The position numbers and the translations under genes were made by a program. From Candidatus Omnitrophota bacterium (GTDB lineage Bacteria; Hinthialibacterota; Hinthialibacteria; OLB16): DNA of 64,000 nt. Below, piece after piece: positions 33,727 to 42,384 of this stretch. The notes under the pieces were generated by a model. It did not search any database. It saw nothing but the letters and a program-made list of their open reading frames with translations, and was not told where the DNA came from. How positions within the stretch are numbered: the stretch's first letter is position 1; the number at the start of each line of letters is the position of its first letter. Location of the stretch: NCBI GenBank assembly GCA_020632575.1, contig JACKFH010000002.1:1-64000 (forward strand), written 5' to 3'.

Positions 33727-34383
33727 TCAGTTGCTCGCTCCATGCATCATCATAATTTGTTGACGAAACCGAGTCGGCAGGTTTGGATTCTCCATGGCTT
33801 TCTTGACGATGTCCGAGACTTGATCTTGCTTTCCTTCCTTTTTGAAAAGGTCGATCAACAGGAGATAGGCGTCGGGATAATTCATCTTGGCATCAACCAT
33901 TGCAAGCAGCGTCTGAACGCCTTTCTCCTGGGCTCCATTTTGTATCTGGTAGAAGGCCATGGTGTAGGAATACTCGGGGACCTCCGGGCGAATTTCATGG
34001 GCCTTTCTCAACCAATCCAGCGCCTCGGCTGGTTTCTCTGCCGCCAGCAACAGACCCAGATTGTATGCCGCACGGTCCATTTTGGGGTCGGTCTCCAAGG
34101 CATTGCGTAAACACCACTCCGCCTCCTCGGTTTCCCCCTTACCCGCGAGTAGGAGCCCGAGGTTGAAATTGGCAGCGGAGTTCTTGGGAGCGATCTTCAG
34201 AGCTTTTCGGAGAGCGGTCTCCGATTTTCCTCCTCTCCCAGTCGTGCGTAAGCGATGGAAGTGTTCACGAGTGGGAGAACCGCATCCGGTCGAAGTTGGT
34301 GGGCATCTCCAAAAGCCTCCACCGATTCTTTGACTCTCCCCTGAGTCAGGTAAATGTTCCCGAGGTTGTAGTAGGAGGACCAA
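33727..34383 (-). CDS. Octaheme cytochrome gene, 3' fragment: TPR repeats
   Basis: The real coding content starts near 34228, where the reading frame of the middle fragment is left at an AAAA run (plus-strand T4 at 34225-34228); one extra A would restore it. The frame then reads SETALRKALKIAPKNSAANFNLGLLLAGKGETEEAEWCLRNALETDPKMDRAAYNLGLL and onward, shown here only as motif names: three to four tetratricopeptide repeats of 34 residues. Upstream residues in this frame, with no TPR pattern, are not coding. See the 35162 fragment for the whole gene. Confidence 0.6.
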   Translation of the reverse strand: MVLLLQPREHLPDSGESQRIGGGFWRCPPTSTGCGSPTREHFHRLRTTGRGGKSETALRKALKIAPKNSAANFNLGLLLAGKGETEEAEWCLRNALETDPKMDRAAYNLGLLLAAEKPAEALDWLRKAHEIRPEVPEYSYTMAFYQIQNGAQEKGVQTLLAMVDAKMNYPDAYLLLIDLFKKEGKQDQVSDIVKKAMENPNLPTRFRQQIMMMHGASN

Positions 34384-35237
34384 TCGTCGGGGCGGCTTGT
34401 GAGTGAGTCGAACAGTTCTTTGGTGGCCTTGATCAACGCGTCCCTCTGCCGGTTGGGGAGATCGCCGACTGGGAAACCCACCAAGGCGCCCGCGGCTTGG
34501 ATTCGGACAAGTCGGAATTCGTCGGTCGACGCTTCAATCAAAGCCATGACTGCATCGGGGGTGAAATAGCCGGAGAGTCCCGCGGCTGCGGCGGAGCGGA
34601 CGAATGGAGAGGGATCCTCCATCGCCTTCAGCAGACCGCCAAACTTCTCTTCTTTCGGACACGTTTCGAGCAACCGGATCAAAGATACGCTGAAAACTTC
34701 ATCGCGGTCCTCGCTCGTAAGGTAATCGAGCATGTCTGGCAACCGGTCCCACTCACCCTTTCTCGCCGAGTCAATGAGCCCGGCTCGGTAGAGGATCGGC
34801 TCCTGGTAATCTTCATCGCGCCATTCGCGGACCCATTTGTCCGCCCACTCAGCGTCATGATCGTCGTGACAGAGGTTGCACGCGTTCGGCGATTCAAACT
34901 TCAAAGTGGCTGCTGGTGTCGGAGGAAGCATCGAATGATCGGTCCGATTCATGGCGGCGAAACGAGTCATCGGCATGTGGCAATCGATGCAGTGGCTCCC
35001 CGCCTTCCCCTCGGGATGGTGATGATGTTCAACCGCTTCTTCGACCCGGTCCTGATGACACGGGAGACAGGACTGATCGGGGTCGTCCTTGTGGCGGTAG
35101 CGACCGCTTGAGGTGTGGCAATGCATGCAATCGAGTTCTCCCGACTTCACGCAAGGACTCATCAGCCAAGAAGTGTAGGTGTAGTTCTCCCCCAAATCCC
35201 GCCCATCCGGATAGAAGTCCGCATGTTCCAGCGCCAC
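34197..35237 (-). CDS. Octaheme cytochrome gene, middle fragment: four c-hemes, HEAT repeats, first TPRs
   Basis: Carries heme motifs 5-8 (CMHCH, CLPCH, CIDCH, CNLCH), extra His ligands (VEHHHHPEG) and then HEAT-like helical repeats (SPFVRSAAAAGLSGYF, TDEFRLVRIQAAGALVGF) leading to TPRs (YYNLGNIYLTQGRVKESVEAF). Sequence homologous in layout to cytochrome c554/NrfA-type 'doubled CXXCH' proteins continues upstream to about 35264 in this frame (GDLFFDHYDLVALEH), showing that the true start is not at 35237. The frame is left near 34228. Part of the single gene 33727-36091. Confidence 0.65.
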   Translation of the reverse strand: MALEHADFYPDGRDLGENYTYTSWLMSPCVKSGELDCMHCHTSSGRYRHKDDPDQSCLPCHQDRVEEAVEHHHHPEGKAGSHCIDCHMPMTRFAAMNRTDHSMLPPTPAATLKFESPNACNLCHDDHDAEWADKWVREWRDEDYQEPILYRAGLIDSARKGEWDRLPDMLDYLTSEDRDEVFSVSLIRLLETCPKEEKFGGLLKAMEDPSPFVRSAAAAGLSGYFTPDAVMALIEASTDEFRLVRIQAAGALVGFPVGDLPNRQRDALIKATKELFDSLTSRPDDWSSYYNLGNIYLTQGRVKESVEAFGDAHQLRPDAVLPLVNTSIAYARLGEEENRRPLSEKL

Positions 35238-36091
35238 CAGATCGTAGTGATCGAAAAAGAGATCCCCGGCTCCATCGCGTTGGTCAGAGGTCGCATCTTC
35301 GCGTGACAGGGGGCGCAGGCGGTGTTGACCTGCTCGGTGGTGTAGCCACGAGAAACGGTCACGGTTTTGAGCCTTAGATCCTGAGGCGGTTCTCCCGCCG
35401 GAGCTTCTTTGCAGGCTTTCACATGCTCTCCGGCCGGGCCGTGACAGGTTTCGCAGTTGATGCCCGGCTCAGCCCAGACCGTATGGTAAGAGTCGCTTTT
35501 GAAGTCATAGTTGGTTGCGAGCTGACTGACATGACAGTTGTAACAAGAGGTGTTGAAGGTGTAGGCGCGGTCGGTCCAATGCAGGGGTTCATCGTCCAAG
35601 ACCCCAGGGAAGTGACGGACGCCGCTTGCCGCTGTGTCATACCATTTCTTTTTATTCACATCATAGGCTAAGGGAAGGGTTTGAAGCCTTCCGCGTTCAA
35701 GCGTGGTCAGGAAATAGTAGACATTCTTCCCTCCCATCACATGTTCAATGGGATACTTCTTTTCCCCCTCGGGCCCCGATTCAGCCACCCAACCCTCATC
35801 GGGTCCAATCTTCGCCGAATAACTCTGATCGCCGATCTGAATCGCGTCTTGTTGGGGGGTGAGTTCCTTCTTGGAAAAATCTCTTGTATACGGTTGCATC
35901 GCGAGGCCATGGTGCGAGGTTGACCAGAGTTCATAAAAGTGGTCGTGGCATTCGATGCAACTGACCGAACCGGAATAACCGCTATTATTCTTTAGGTTGT
36001 CCTCCGCCCAACTATTTTGCAAGCCGAGTGCAACGATCGAAAAAAGTGTGCATTGGAGTAGCGGGTGCGGGAGGCGTCTTATCTTCCACAT
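35162..36091 (-). CDS. Exported octaheme c-type cytochrome with HEAT/TPR tail, 5' fragment (gene broken by two frameshifts)
   Basis: ATG 36091 begins a signal peptide (QCTLFSIVALGLQNSWA) and a multiheme domain with CIECH, CYNCH, CETCH and CAPCH, the first four of eight motifs. The conserved sequence leaves this frame near 35255-35268: one base added around the CCCC (35264-35267) would give EPGDLFFDHYDLVALEH, which continues into the middle fragment. The rejoined gene spans 33727-36091, about 785 residues: eight c-hemes, HEAT-like repeats, then TPRs. Similar heme-TPR proteins are found in Planctomycetes and Bacteroidetes and are thought to carry electrons outside the inner membrane. Two indels in one gene mean either decay or uncorrected sequence errors. 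Confidence 0.7.
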   Translation of the reverse strand: MWKIRRLPHPLLQCTLFSIVALGLQNSWAEDNLKNNSGYSGSVSCIECHDHFYELWSTSHHGLAMQPYTRDFSKKELTPQQDAIQIGDQSYSAKIGPDEGWVAESGPEGEKKYPIEHVMGGKNVYYFLTTLERGRLQTLPLAYDVNKKKWYDTAASGVRHFPGVLDDEPLHWTDRAYTFNTSCYNCHVSQLATNYDFKSDSYHTVWAEPGINCETCHGPAGEHVKACKEAPAGEPPQDLRLKTVTVSRGYTTEQVNTACAPCHAKMRPLTNAMEPGISFSITTIWWRWNMRTSIRMGGIWGRTTPTLLG

Positions 36092-36312
36092 CGACTAGTT
36101 TTAAATGACCTCCTCATCCAGTTCATCTGGACGTATTCTAAAGGAGTCATGGCTCGAGGAGTACCCATGCCGGCCCATCGATGTGTGGTTCGGATGGCAA
36201 CCGTCGCCCACCTCAAAAGTTTTGGGGGAGGCCGGTTTTGAAAGTCTGATTCCATGGCGATCGATTGACCGGCGGGTAGGCGGACCCCGCCGATCTCCGC
36301 AATTCGAACCAC
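36079..36312 (-). CDS. Possible small ORF coupled to the cytochrome gene
   Basis: 77 codons from a GTG with no ribosome-binding site. It lies in the same frame as, and directly after, the TAG (36340) of the upstream membrane protein, and its stop overlaps the ATG of the cytochrome gene (TAA within CGATGTGGAAGATAA). It could be the second half of one protein interrupted by the TAG, or a leader for coupling. No family recognised. Confidence 0.2.
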   Translation of the reverse strand: MVRIAEIGGVRLPAGQSIAMESDFQNRPPPKLLRWATVAIRTTHRWAGMGTPRAMTPLEYVQMNWMRRSFKTSRCGR

Positions 36313-36339
36313 GAATTTTGGTTGGCTGGGTGAGGCTAT

Positions 36340-36705
36340 CTAAGGGTGGACTGGATTGGAGAGGTTCATCATGATGCGGCGGCAGGCTTCGTACTGGTCC
36401 CTGGGAAGACTCGCAACCTGAGCGGGGGAAAGCCCATACAGCGGAGCTTGGATTGGGGTTCCATAGGTTCGGCAGACATGTCTCGCCAAGTGGCGGTCCC
36501 TCTGGACTTGCAGATCGAATGGATGGTCCTCGACCGCCGTCACTCTTCCGTCTCCTTCTCCCTGTGCAGGCGAAATCCAATGGAGCTGAGTGGTTAGAAG
36601 AACGACCATCACCGAAACCGCGATTAGAAGAATCAAGAAAGACCAGATCGCGATGCCTCGTTGCTTGGCATGAAATCCGAAATTGGCGTGAGAGTTCTTT
36701 TTCAT
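36340..36705 (-). CDS. Small single-pass membrane protein of unknown function
   Basis: 121 residues. A strong AAGGAGG ribosome-binding site 8 bases before ATG supports translation. A basic N-terminus (MKKNSHANFGFHAKQRG) precedes one membrane helix (IAIWSFLILLIAVSVMVVLL); the rest is a soluble tail, likely outside. No family recognised. It is followed in the same frame by the weak ORF at 36079-36312 and then the multiheme cytochrome, so it may be the first gene of that operon. Confidence 0.55.
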   Translation of the reverse strand: MKKNSHANFGFHAKQRGIAIWSFLILLIAVSVMVVLLTTQLHWISPAQGEGDGRVTAVEDHPFDLQVQRDRHLARHVCRTYGTPIQAPLYGLSPAQVASLPRDQYEACRRIMMNLSNPVHP

Positions 36706-36712
36706 TTTTCAT

Positions 36713-37260
36713 TCCTCCTTAGGAGCGTTCGACCTCGTGGGGTTCCGTCAACAGGTTACGAACTCGAGGTAATGGGGTGGACATTTTTTTTTGAGAACAT
36801 GAACGACGGGAACGAGGAGAGCATCTCGGTCTATCCCTCGCTTTTGGAATGGCATGATCGTGTCGACGTTTGGGCCTACGAAGAACTTCCCATCAGGGAG
36901 GATGGGGAGTGGTGACAAAAACTGGACCGGGAAGGGAAGGTGATCGAGGACACCCTCTTTTTATAGGTTAAAGACCCCTTTCACCTGCCACGAGCGCTGA
37001 TCTACTGTATCCTTGTTCTAAAGCGACTCCTTGAAATGGAGGCGGTCCACTGAGATCGCTCCACTCCGGATCGCATGTCTGGCCGAGGACTACCTCTTCC
37101 CCGAGGTGCTCGATCCTTTGAAGGAGTTCCCAGAGGTGATCTTAATCCCTTCCGACCAAACCCAACTCGAATCGCTCGCCGTGGATTGCGACGCCCTCCC
37201 CATCTCGCACAAAGTGGTTGTATTTTTTCAAAGAAAAACAGAATCGGGAGGCGCAAGCCA
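36713..37260. other. Intergenic region with coding-like fragments
   Basis: About 550 bases. 36790-36915 (plus) reads as an ORF tail (EESISVYPSLLEWHDRVDVW) and 37031-37264 (plus) as LRIACLAEDYLFPEVLDPL, which resembles the N-terminus of D-2-hydroxyacid dehydrogenases. Neither has a ribosome-binding site or a full domain, so I treat them as possible gene remnants. Confidence 0.35.
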
Positions 37261-38814
37261 ATGAAGTTTCTTGGATGGATTTTATTCGCCACACTCTTTT
37301 CCACGATATCCGCGGGTGCGGATGACAGTGCTCCAGTCAAGATCGAAGCGGGACTTGCGCAGTTATTCATCGACGATTACCTGATCGATTCCCAGGAGAA
37401 CCTTGAACGGACTCTCCATCAACCGACGAAGGACCACGGCGGGAATATCCCGATCATCGCACTTCCACAGGATGCTTTTGGCGAACTCCCCGCGACGCTC
37501 GAAGCCAACGGTTCGATTGTGTACGACCCGAATCTAAAGAAGATGGTCATGTATGCACTGGCCTTTTGTTCCTCCCTCGGTGACGATCGACGCTGGGAAA
37601 AGGTCCGGTTGTACCGATTCACATCCGATGACGGCCTCTCGTGGAGCGATGGCGAATGGGTCTTTCCCAGGAGTCGCGAGGATTTCCTCAATCGAGAGAC
37701 CGGGGAGTATGCGACAAACATCGATCTCTTTTCTTGCTATTACGACGACAAGGACACCGACTATCCTTATAAAGGACTCTGTTGGTTTGCGAATTGGGGA
37801 TTGAAGGGCGAGGGTTCCTACTTGTTGAAATCGAAAGACGGAATTCTTTGGGAACGAGGACCCCTGATTGTGGACGGTTGCGGCGGCGAGGGAGACACAT
37901 CCATGCGAGAGATTCACCAGGATGGGCGAACGCTTGTTGGCGCGGGAGATGTCACCCTTGTCTACAAAGACCCGCTTCGAGATCGATTGTTGGGCATCTT
38001 CAAATTCACCAGCCCGACCACCGTTGAAAATGGGAATCGACTTCGTTCCAGGGCGTATGCGTTCATGGACACCATCGAGAAACCGTTCGACATCGAATCC
38101 ATCGACCACATTGAGTTTCTTCCCCCCGCTCAAGAGGAGGGAGGCGATCATCCCCACGATGAATACTACGCGAGCACGGGGTGGCGGTACGAATCCCTCT
38201 GGCTCGGCGGCCTTAAGGTCTGGCATGGGCAAGGCGATTATCCTTACTCAGCCGCCGGTTGTGCCTACCTGAAATTGGCTGTCAGTCGGGATGGCCTCCA
38301 TTGGTCGAAGGTTCCATTCAAGAACGAGGAGGGGTATCCCGAGGTTTTCATACCAAATGGACCCGAGGGAGGAAACGATGGACACAACGATGGCGGATAT
38401 ATCACCGAACACTCGACCGGGCCGATCGTCAGCGGGGACGAACTGATTTACTACTATGGGTGTTCCTCATACGGAAAGAACCACGGAAAAGATGTCCGGT
38501 TGAGTGGCGGTGGAATCTTCCGCGGACGACTCCGAATGGATGGGTTTGTTTCCGTGGATGGAGGGAGTCTGACGACGAAACCGTTGAAGTTCGAGGGGGA
38601 GGACCTGTCGCTCAATAGTGTCGGATCCAATCGGATCGAGGTCCTCTCGGAATCGGGCGAATCGCTTGGGTCAGCCCAAGTGAATGGCGACTCGATCCAC
38701 CACCATGTTCTCTTCGGAGACAAGACCTTGGGCGAACTCGCCGACGGAAACCCGGTCCGTATAAAATTCGATGTCCTCGACGGTGGCAAAGTCTATTCCT
38801 TTACCGTCCATTGA
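37261..38814 (+). CDS. Secreted five-bladed-propeller glycosidase-like protein (GH32/43/68-type fold)
   Basis: 517 residues. ATG 37261 is chosen because GGGAGG (37246-37251) lies 9 bases upstream and the signal peptide starts there (MKFLGWILFATLFSTISAGA); an upstream ATG at 37075 would add a non-signal N-terminus. The mature part begins LFIDDYLIDSQENLERTLH and has blade-like motifs with Asp/Trp (SDDGLSWSDGEWVFPRS, KSKDGILWERGPLIVDG, SRDGLHWSKVPF), as in hypothetical planctomycete proteins with GH32/GH43-like propellers. Catalytic residues cannot be assigned by eye. The C-terminal ~90 residues form a beta-sandwich-like end. Confidence 0.7.
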   Translation: MKFLGWILFATLFSTISAGADDSAPVKIEAGLAQLFIDDYLIDSQENLERTLHQPTKDHGGNIPIIALPQDAFGELPATLEANGSIVYDPNLKKMVMYALAFCSSLGDDRRWEKVRLYRFTSDDGLSWSDGEWVFPRSREDFLNRETGEYATNIDLFSCYYDDKDTDYPYKGLCWFANWGLKGEGSYLLKSKDGILWERGPLIVDGCGGEGDTSMREIHQDGRTLVGAGDVTLVYKDPLRDRLLGIFKFTSPTTVENGNRLRSRAYAFMDTIEKPFDIESIDHIEFLPPAQEEGGDHPHDEYYASTGWRYESLWLGGLKVWHGQGDYPYSAAGCAYLKLAVSRDGLHWSKVPFKNEEGYPEVFIPNGPEGGNDGHNDGGYITEHSTGPIVSGDELIYYYGCSSYGKNHGKDVRLSGGGIFRGRLRMDGFVSVDGGSLTTKPLKFEGEDLSLNSVGSNRIEVLSESGESLGSAQVNGDSIHHHVLFGDKTLGELADGNPVRIKFDVLDGGKVYSFTVH

Positions 38815-39096
38815 TCTTGAGACAATCTGGATGAAACTCGAATTCTGTCCCGGAACCTTGAAGGAGATGACGGAGAGCGACCTGCTGGAAACCATCGACG
38901 ATGGGGATATCGATGTCCCCAAGCCTTGGAGGTCGTTCACCGCAATTCGTATGAGGGCTCCTTGGTAATCCCCGACCACACCCCTCTCCCAGAATGCGAC
39001 GCCCCCTGGCACGCGGGCCTGGCTCACGCTGTCGGTTACCTTCGGGGCATCCTGGACTGCATGACCCGAGATCGACCCGGCCCCCCAGCAGCCGGA

Positions 39097-41253
39097 TTAC
39101 TGAGAAGAATTTTGAAGGAGTTCTCGAATCGCCGGAGCCGCTTCCCGCGCGGCGCTCGCCCCGGCTTCGACAATCTGATCGAATTGGTCAAACCTCAGGA
39201 AATCGAATTGCTCCACCCTGGGTTTGATTTCGACATCCACAAGGTCAATTTGAGAGCGAGACTGATGAACGCCGGAAACCTCCAAGGAACGGGTGATGAC
39301 TTGAAGGATATTGGGCTCCTCCGCCCATTTCCGAAAGAGTGGAAGGCGATACAATGCCTTTCGCAGTCCGATATGCGTTTTCCTGCCTGACGCGTCCAGA
39401 TGCGGATCGTTCTCGGGGGTGACATTGACTGAAATGATGAACTTGGCCCCCTTCTTCTGAAGGACTCTTGCGGGGACTTTGTCGATCACTGCGCCGTCCA
39501 CCAAGAGATGCTTCCCCCATCGGACTGGGCGGAAAATGCCCGGGAGCGCTCCCGTCGCGATGATGGCGTCTCCAAGATTGCCTTCCTCCAGAACCACTTG
39601 TTTGCCGGTCAGGAGGTCCGTGCATGCGAGGGCGAGGGGGATTTGACATTCTTCGATAGCGATTCCCTCCATCACCGATTTGATGATCCGCTTGATCTTG
39701 CGACCTCGCAAGAGATTGGTGCGAGGGAAATCGTAATCGAGGAGATCGAATAAAAAGTTCCCGAGGTTCGCCCAGTAGAACCGAGTGTCCGAGAGGAGAC
39801 GTGAGCCCGGCCGTCCCTGAGCGTACACTGCCGCCACAATCCCCCCCATGCTGGAACCCGCAACCATGTCGATCGGTATCCCCTCCTCCTCCAGAGTCTT
39901 GATCACTCCGATGTGCGCCATCCCTCGGGCTCCCCCGCCGCCTAATGCGAGTCCAACTTGGGCGTGGGCGAGTTCTCGAACGGCTCTCCTTTTCGCAATT
40001 ATTGGAGCCTTGCCTAAGGCCAAGGAAAAAGACCGCCCTTCGAGTCGTTCTTCGGCCTCATCCTTTGGATCGTCGGCAATCGGGAAACAGTGAACCGAGT
40101 GATCTTTAAAAATCTTGCGAACCCGAGAGTAGTCCAGAATCGGCCGAGAGGTTGAGTGAACCAGAACGACCTCAATTGCGCCCTTGGTTTTGACCGAGTC
40201 GGCAAGGGATTGGAGGGCTTTCACTATTTTGGGTTCGATCACCCAGTGGTTTTCACCGCCTTCCGCGGGATACCGGTGAGGTTCAGGAATAAAAGCGTCG
40301 TACTCCTCACGGGTTGCATTTACCTGGCAGCCCGCCTGTGTCAGGTCGACTAGCGCTACGACATTGTCATCGGGGAGGCTAGCCAACAGAAGGTTTTCAA
40401 GCGATCTCTGGGGGTGGTTGACAAGGATGTAATTATGATCGGGACGGAGCCTTTCGACACATTTCCCCAAAACGGAGGTGACCTCGTCATGAGACTTCTC
40501 CCGCGAGTGGCTCAAGACAAAGACTTCGTAGGCATCCTCCACACCTGACCACTCTTGTTTGAAACCCGTTTTCAATTCCGGAATTTCTGCGGACAAGATT
40601 TCCCGCATGTCACGGCAAGGCAGGGTCGAGTCGTTCGAATCGTGAGATCTCAAACCAACGCTTTTGGAATCCTCCTTCTCCGTTTCCGGCGAAACTGAAA
40701 CGAGCAGGGGACGTGTCTTTGACTCGGCCGCGAAGAGCCGAGCCATTTCCTCGAGCACACCATCCACCACGGTGGAGGTTCCATTAAGTCCCGAGAAGAT
40801 CCATCCAACCCTTCCTCGATGTGGTGTGAACATACGGCGATTGCCCATGCGAATTCGTTCGGCGAGGATTCTTAGCATTCGACGGTATAGGATTGGGTGC
40901 TTGTCGCAGAAATCGAGAAATGTCTCACCGTCGATGGTCTTCAGGTGGGTCTCGACCGTAGCAATGGCATTTGCCGACATTGGTTCGCCGGAGAGAACCG
41001 ACATCTCGCCAACTGGGTCTCCTGGACCCAAGAATCCGAGCACCTGTTCTTCCCCATCATCCCCAGCGACCGTGATGCGAACCTGACCCGTTTGGATCAA
41101 CAACATACGGGTCCCAATCATCCCCTGCTCGCAAAGTATCGCTCCAGCCTGGACTCGAAGGTCCATCAAGAGAGGAGTCAGCTCATCGAGAATCTCTTGC
41201 GAGACGCCGGAAAACAGTGGTAAATCCCTTAAGAAAGTCATATCCCCGCTCAT
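39097..41253 (-). CDS. Cyclic-nucleotide-binding + patatin-like phospholipase (NTE/YlbK type)
   Basis: 718 residues. Residues ~1-130 are a cNMP-binding domain (GMIGTRMLLIQTGQVRITV, GDPVGEMSVLSGEPMSANAIA). Residues ~160-400 form an NTP-binding-like regulatory segment. The patatin catalytic domain follows (~430-690): oxyanion ALGGGGARGMAHIG, nucleophile Ser in GSSMGG (~466) and the Asp of the dyad in LLVDGAVIDKVP. Neuropathy-target-esterase-like enzymes hydrolyse lysophospholipids, often at the membrane; no signal peptide is seen, so it is cytoplasmic or membrane-associated. Start at 41253 on the minus strand. It is convergent with the propeller gene over ~280 bases that hold nothing recognisable. 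Confidence 0.85.
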   Translation of the reverse strand: MSGDMTFLRDLPLFSGVSQEILDELTPLLMDLRVQAGAILCEQGMIGTRMLLIQTGQVRITVAGDDGEEQVLGFLGPGDPVGEMSVLSGEPMSANAIATVETHLKTIDGETFLDFCDKHPILYRRMLRILAERIRMGNRRMFTPHRGRVGWIFSGLNGTSTVVDGVLEEMARLFAAESKTRPLLVSVSPETEKEDSKSVGLRSHDSNDSTLPCRDMREILSAEIPELKTGFKQEWSGVEDAYEVFVLSHSREKSHDEVTSVLGKCVERLRPDHNYILVNHPQRSLENLLLASLPDDNVVALVDLTQAGCQVNATREEYDAFIPEPHRYPAEGGENHWVIEPKIVKALQSLADSVKTKGAIEVVLVHSTSRPILDYSRVRKIFKDHSVHCFPIADDPKDEAEERLEGRSFSLALGKAPIIAKRRAVRELAHAQVGLALGGGGARGMAHIGVIKTLEEEGIPIDMVAGSSMGGIVAAVYAQGRPGSRLLSDTRFYWANLGNFLFDLLDYDFPRTNLLRGRKIKRIIKSVMEGIAIEECQIPLALACTDLLTGKQVVLEEGNLGDAIIATGALPGIFRPVRWGKHLLVDGAVIDKVPARVLQKKGAKFIISVNVTPENDPHLDASGRKTHIGLRKALYRLPLFRKWAEEPNILQVITRSLEVSGVHQSRSQIDLVDVEIKPRVEQFDFLRFDQFDQIVEAGASAAREAAPAIRELLQNSSQ

Positions 41254-41404
41254 TGAATTCTTCGAACCCGAGGCATCGGATCAACACATGACGACCCCGC
41301 GCGGTTCTGAAAGGTTATCTTATTATTCAAGAACGCACACGCAAAGCCAGCCCCAAAAACCGCGCGGATTCATTTTCGGTAAGTGAAAAGATAGGATAAA
41401 ACGG

Positions 41405-41481
<77 letters not shown>

Positions 41482-41582
41482 AAATGGAAGTTTCCTTATT
41501 TCTTCGCATTTTCTCCCCCACTCATCCCCCTGTCAATCACTCTCACCCCCCTAAAACGTGCAGAAGACGTGCAGAAGAAACT

Positions 41583-41957
41583 CTACACGGCTCGAAGAGG
41601 TAGCGAAATCACCTTCCCCTCGGTCCTGTTCCACTGGTCCCTAAAGGGCGCTAACACCTCATCGAGCGGGTTGGTTACGTTCTCTCGGAAGATCTCGATC
41701 AAGGCCTCGGGATCGTCTTCGATGTAATGCTGCCAGTCCACCACACTCACCTTTGAAGGCTTGTGACCTCGATAGACCTCCAGCACCTCCGAATCCCACT
41801 TCCGAAAGAAGAACTCCGTCCGAAGAACCCTCCGCAATCCGCCAGGGTTGATTTGAAGGCCGCTCTTCCATCGGTCCCGGTAGCGGATAAACGCTTGACG
41901 GTAACCGTAGTTCTTATGGGTGACCATGACGAGGTCGCCCTCCCTCCGATATTCCAC
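41583..41957 (-). pseudogene. Tyrosine recombinase (integrase), C-terminal remnant
   Basis: 124 codons on the same strand as the tRNA. GGLRRVLRTEFFFRKW and VYRGHKPSKV...HYI are spaced like the H-x-x-R ... G-H ... Y box of phage-type integrases, with imperfect residues. The frame is open back to a TAG near 41992, so at most the catalytic C-terminus remains. Two 11-bp direct repeats (ACGTGCAGAAG) sit just downstream (about 41556-41577). The position next to tRNA-Arg is the usual place of an integrase. Assignment is moderate; a search is needed. Confidence 0.45.
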
Positions 41958-42030
41958 GACATTGTCCAGTTGATGCCAGTTATCTGGAAGAATTCTATAC
42001 CACCTTAGGCATATCTACCAATGGGCTCTT

Positions 42031-42249
42031 TTGAAGATGTCAACTCCCACCGAACATAGAATTGTCCAAGCCCGCATTCTCGCCTATGCCCAGGAGATCG
42101 GATGGACCTTTGTGCCTCGCGAGGAGGCAGAGGCGCGGCGGGAGGGGTCTTTGTTTTTGGAGGGGGTGTTGGAGGGGAAGGTGGGGGAGTTGAATCCTCG
42201 GTGGGGGGAGGGGGTTGGGGTGTTGCTGGCGCGGTTTCCGGGGAATTGA
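42031..42249 (+). pseudogene. Type I restriction HsdR, N-terminal remnant
   Basis: 72 codons. STPTEHRIVQARILAYAQEI and GWTFVPREEAEARR match the N-terminus of a common HsdR group; the next part (SLFLEGVLEGKVGELNPRW) follows SLFFDDLLDAKVREFNPRY of that family with substitutions, then the frame ends. The last ~125 bases are extremely G-rich on this strand, unlike its neighbours. The rest of the ~1,000-residue protein is missing, apart from the C-terminus at 43071. Confidence 0.6.
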
Positions 42250-42358
42250 TCGCGCCAGATAAAGTGGCGCAATTAGTGGAAGCGCACCACTTAAGCCGCT
42301 TTAAGTGGCGCGAATAGGCCAATCGTGCCATATAAACACGTTTTAGTGGCGCGATTAG
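42248..42358 (+). promoter_or_regulatory. Three-copy repeat array upstream of the Fic gene (probable operator)
   Basis: AAGTGGCGCAATTAG (42262-42276), AAGTGGCGCGAATAG (42303-42317) and TAGTGGCGCGATTAG (42344-42358) start exactly 41 bases apart. An inverted relative (ATCGCGCCAGATAA, GCGCACCACTTAA, ATCGTGCCATATAA) precedes each. The third copy is ~26 bases from ATG 42385. The downstream Fic protein has an N-terminal winged-helix-like region, so autoregulation is plausible. Confidence 0.6.
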
Positions 42359-42384
42359 AGGAAATACGTCACAATAAAGAGATC

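Noticed and set aside
37075..37260. Long N-terminus of the propeller glycosidase gene from ATG 37075
   Set aside because: Would bury the signal peptide; ATG 37261 has a good ribosome-binding site.
42102..42317. Gly-rich ORF resembling PE_PGRS-type proteins
   Set aside because: Caused by the G-run block; the +1 frame there carries HsdR N-terminal motifs instead.
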